A stretch of DNA of 64,000 nucleotides from Acanthosoma haemorrhoidale (taxonomy: Eukaryota > Arthropoda > Insecta > Hemiptera > Acanthosomatidae): assembly GCA_930367205.1 (NCBI GenBank), contig OV884012.1:60471239-60535238 (forward strand), written 5' to 3'. The position numbers were made by a program, and so were the translations under genes. Below are positions 61,843-64,000 of the stretch, one piece after another. A model generated the notes under the pieces. That model did not search any database and had not been told where the DNA came from. It was given only the letters and a program-made list of their open reading frames with translations. Positions within the stretch are counted from its first letter, which is position 1; every line of letters begins with the position of its first letter.

Positions 61843-61879
61843 CATTGAAATCGAAACCAATCAAAAATCAAACCTCGTA

Positions 61880-64000
61880 AACCTTTAAAATCAGAGCTTG
61901 GTTGAACAATTTTTTATGACCTCTTCGGGCGTTGCTACCTTTAGGTTCCAGATGTGTAAAAAAAATTAATGTCTACTCTGGGTTCACTGAAAAGGGAATT
62001 CCCCTTGCTGTCAGAGGAAACTTGACACTTGGACAAAATCAAAACTGACACGAAGATCGAAGTAAGTTGTGTTCCTGAGTCAGGCCCTAGGGACAGGGTA
62101 GGAGGGCTGCTCGCTCCCACGGCGTGTGATCCTTCCCATTGGTTATTAGTTCTGCTACTGGTGGCGTTGGGCCTTCCTTGCCCCTGTGCTCCCACCATAT
62201 AACTCATGTTTCTTCTCCAAAAGGTTAATTATTCTAATGGACATGAAAATTCTTTAGTCATATCGCGACAAAATGGATGGATCCTATGTATAAGTGAATA
62301 AAGTGTATTATTGTACTAATTAATGGGGAGTATGTGAGAGAAATGGTTTTATTTTGAAAAAAAAATGGGATTATTTATCAAATAAATAAAACAACCTCTT
62401 CCAAATCGGAAGAAATGACTGGATAGGGAAATAGTCCCAGTAGATTTGAATCAAACCTAGGCTAAATATTTGTTTTGCCGTACCGGCTCAGGGTGGTAAA
62501 AGGTTAATTAGCAAGCTCCACTGCACTAACTAACTGATCCACAATGAAACTATACAATGTCCTATCGCCATTAGGCACTTAGTTAGTTTTACGTTCGTCC
62601 GTTGAATAAATGTGTAATTGAGTCTATATAGAGTGTGACAAAAATTGTGATAATTAATGGTATCTTGAAGTACGTAGAATGGAATCATCAAGAGATAATA
62701 CTGTAATTTCTAATTTTCGGATTTATGCATGATGAACATCTTTATGTTTTCCTTTCATTAGGTTTGGTTATTATATTCGTCTTTAATCTCTTCTTTGGGG
62801 TTATCATTATCGAGGTTTGTTGTCACCACAGGGTTTCCATATTTTCTCCAACCTCGGTGATGGGTCTCATCTGCGCTATATCATTTCCTTTCGCCTGTCC
62901 TAAATTGGAAGTATAGATCTCATTGTTGGTTCATAGTCACCCTCGCGCCCTGATCGGTCTTGATTCCAATATTTTTTTCGGTTCTTGGTCAAGAACCAAT
63001 CGGCAGATGCCCTCGCCTCTGAATTACCTTTGTTCAAGGATGCTGTAATGCTTCATTTTTCTCAAATTGAGCTCCATTAATGTTAATTGCAGATAATTAA
63101 GTATTTAAATTAAATTCGCCATGTTAAATTTCAAGGCATGTTTTTATTTTATCAATGTATTTATCTGTAATTAGCGACGCAGTTTTAGACGAGAAATTTC
63201 CTGCTTTAATGGTGATAAATTTTCACGCAAGCTGAGGTTTTCCAGGATTTATATTTCCAGATGGAAATTAACGCAAGAAAACGTGAAAATATTTAGTATC
63301 AGACCGATTTCATTTTGTTTACTGTATGGACGTTTCTTGTCAATGATTACAAGTAAATGCCATACTCGTCATTGAAGAAGGTTTCGTTCATTTTAGCTCG
63401 TGAATGTCTACTCATTTATTAGCGTTTGCTCAAACGAGACAAATAAAATAGCATTGCTTTGCTTGTAATGGCTACTTAAAAATAGTCATAACACATGTTT
63501 ATAACATGTTTGCCTTAAAAGCAGCTGCAGAAACACTGAGTCGTCACATATAGTTGCTGACTAGTGCAAATCTGGGCGTTGTTGGCTCGGAAACTGCCTC
63601 TTGTTTGTTATTCCCCTCGTAAGCTGTCTTGAGTTGTCAATAATTCTCAATTTGTAGCATCGAACCTTACTCCTGACGCACAGCAAAGCGGTTTCTTTTT
63701 TTTTTTTTTTTCAATCCTGAAATAAACCTCAACGCATGTTTATTATTTATACACTTGATTCCCCGGCTCCCCTTAATGTTTTTTTCCTGAACAGGGGAGT
63801 CCGTTTGGAGTACATTTAGGAAAATAAATCTTTGCGACAAGGGTATAATTCAATTTGGAATTGTCGCAGACAACTCCCTATTTTCCAAAAGCCAAGACAA
63901 TTTAAATCCAAGGAAAATAATACATATGACATCACCTGCCTATAAGAGCTCGAATCTGGATTTCACAGTGGCAAAAGGCTTTGACGTAATATTGTCATTT
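61880..64000. other. No gene recognised
   Basis: A GC-balanced block at about 61970-62210 has no recognisable frame. The minus-strand frame inside it is Ser/Thr/Gly-rich and unassigned. An 18-bp palindrome GGTTCTTG-GT-CAAGAACC is at 62980-62997. The rest is AT-rich, with a long T tract near 63695-63711. Confidence 0.4.

Larger units (their letters stand above)
58882..61871 (-). pseudogene. Mariner transposase C-terminal remnant, split by the hAT
   Basis: On the minus strand, across the hAT, the peptide reads FDFNGLVHHELPESRTVNK, VYYLEVMHCLREAIRQK, then after a frame change SWKFYHDNAPTHISLIVRNF, LPQPPCSPDMSPCVFFLF, and at the end KKYFADWKKRRHKCIISEGD and YFEGNKIAINE before the TAA (58882-58884). 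This is the second half of a mariner D,D34D transposase. HDNAP carries the second catalytic Asp. The third, normally the D in APCD-FFLF, is replaced by Val (CV-FFLF). Frameshifts and an in-frame stop are also present. No activity is possible. The family is certain; residues upstream of FDFNG are deleted. Confidence 0.9.
58850..61877 (-). mobile_element. Internally deleted mariner element carrying a nested hAT
   Basis: The outer element is flanked by the TA target duplication (58848-58849 and 61878-61879) and has inverted ends CGAGGTTTGA (58850-58859) and TCAAACCTCG (61868-61877). Removing the nested hAT and one of its 8-bp duplicates leaves only 503 bp: a short 5' end fused directly to the C-terminal part of the transposase and the 3' end. 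The internal deletion removes the N-terminal DNA-binding domain and the first catalytic Asp. It is therefore a non-autonomous mariner derivative, older than the hAT inside it. Confidence 0.88.

Noticed and set aside
1..64000. CRISPR arrays, bacterial operons or a prophage
   Set aside because: No regular repeat-spacer arrays, ribosome binding sites or dense coding. Composition, TEs, intronless pol III tRNA signals and the NUMT show a eukaryotic nuclear genome.

Overview
The window is gene-poor, AT-rich (roughly two thirds A+T by eye) eukaryotic DNA, almost certainly from an arthropod and most likely an insect. Four things point there: Jockey-type non-LTR retrotransposons, mariner and hAT DNA transposons, a nuclear copy of mitochondrial ND2 that reads sensibly only with the invertebrate mitochondrial code (AGA = Ser, ATA = Met, TGA = Trp), and an insect-like tRNA-Arg(UCU). 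No multi-exon host protein gene could be recognised. The only firm host gene is the tRNA. The only intact long reading frame is a transposase.

Layout. 1-6.7 kb: no gene; a few GC-richer blocks. 6.7-8.1 kb: decayed antisense non-LTR reverse transcriptase. 11.9-13.1 kb: a Jockey-type RT C-terminus with a GC-rich 3' UTR, next to a broken mariner transposase. 13-23 kb: no gene. 23.4-25.4 kb: a decayed BED/hAT element with one visible terminal repeat. 27.9 kb: tRNA-Arg(UCU). 29.1-30.4 kb: two non-LTR families, one apparently nested in the other's 3' UTR. 31.9-32.2 kb: a young 5'-truncated Jockey-like copy with a 10-bp target duplication. 32.54-32.82 kb: a GC-rich block ending in a consensus splice donor, a candidate 5' non-coding exon. 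33-52 kb: mostly unique DNA with scattered retrotransposon 3' ends and several high-complexity blocks that could be regulatory. 52.1-53.5 kb: a three-layer nest, with an old Jockey-like 3' UTR split by an ND2 NUMT, which is itself split by a young Jockey-like copy with an 11-bp target duplication. 58.8-61.9 kb: a second nest, with a 503-bp internally deleted mariner split by a complete 2,517-bp hAT element that has matched ends, a perfect 8-bp target duplication, a TATA/Inr promoter, a poly(A) signal and an uninterrupted 601-residue transposase.

Interpretation. The window reads as intergenic or long-intron DNA in which TE insertion order can be read from nested target duplications. The most valuable items are the apparently intact hAT element, the ND2 NUMT nest, and one Jockey-like family (called family B here) present as old long-UTR copies and at least two recent copies sharing a shortened 3' UTR. 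Homology statements rest on reading translations against known family motifs by eye; no database search was run.
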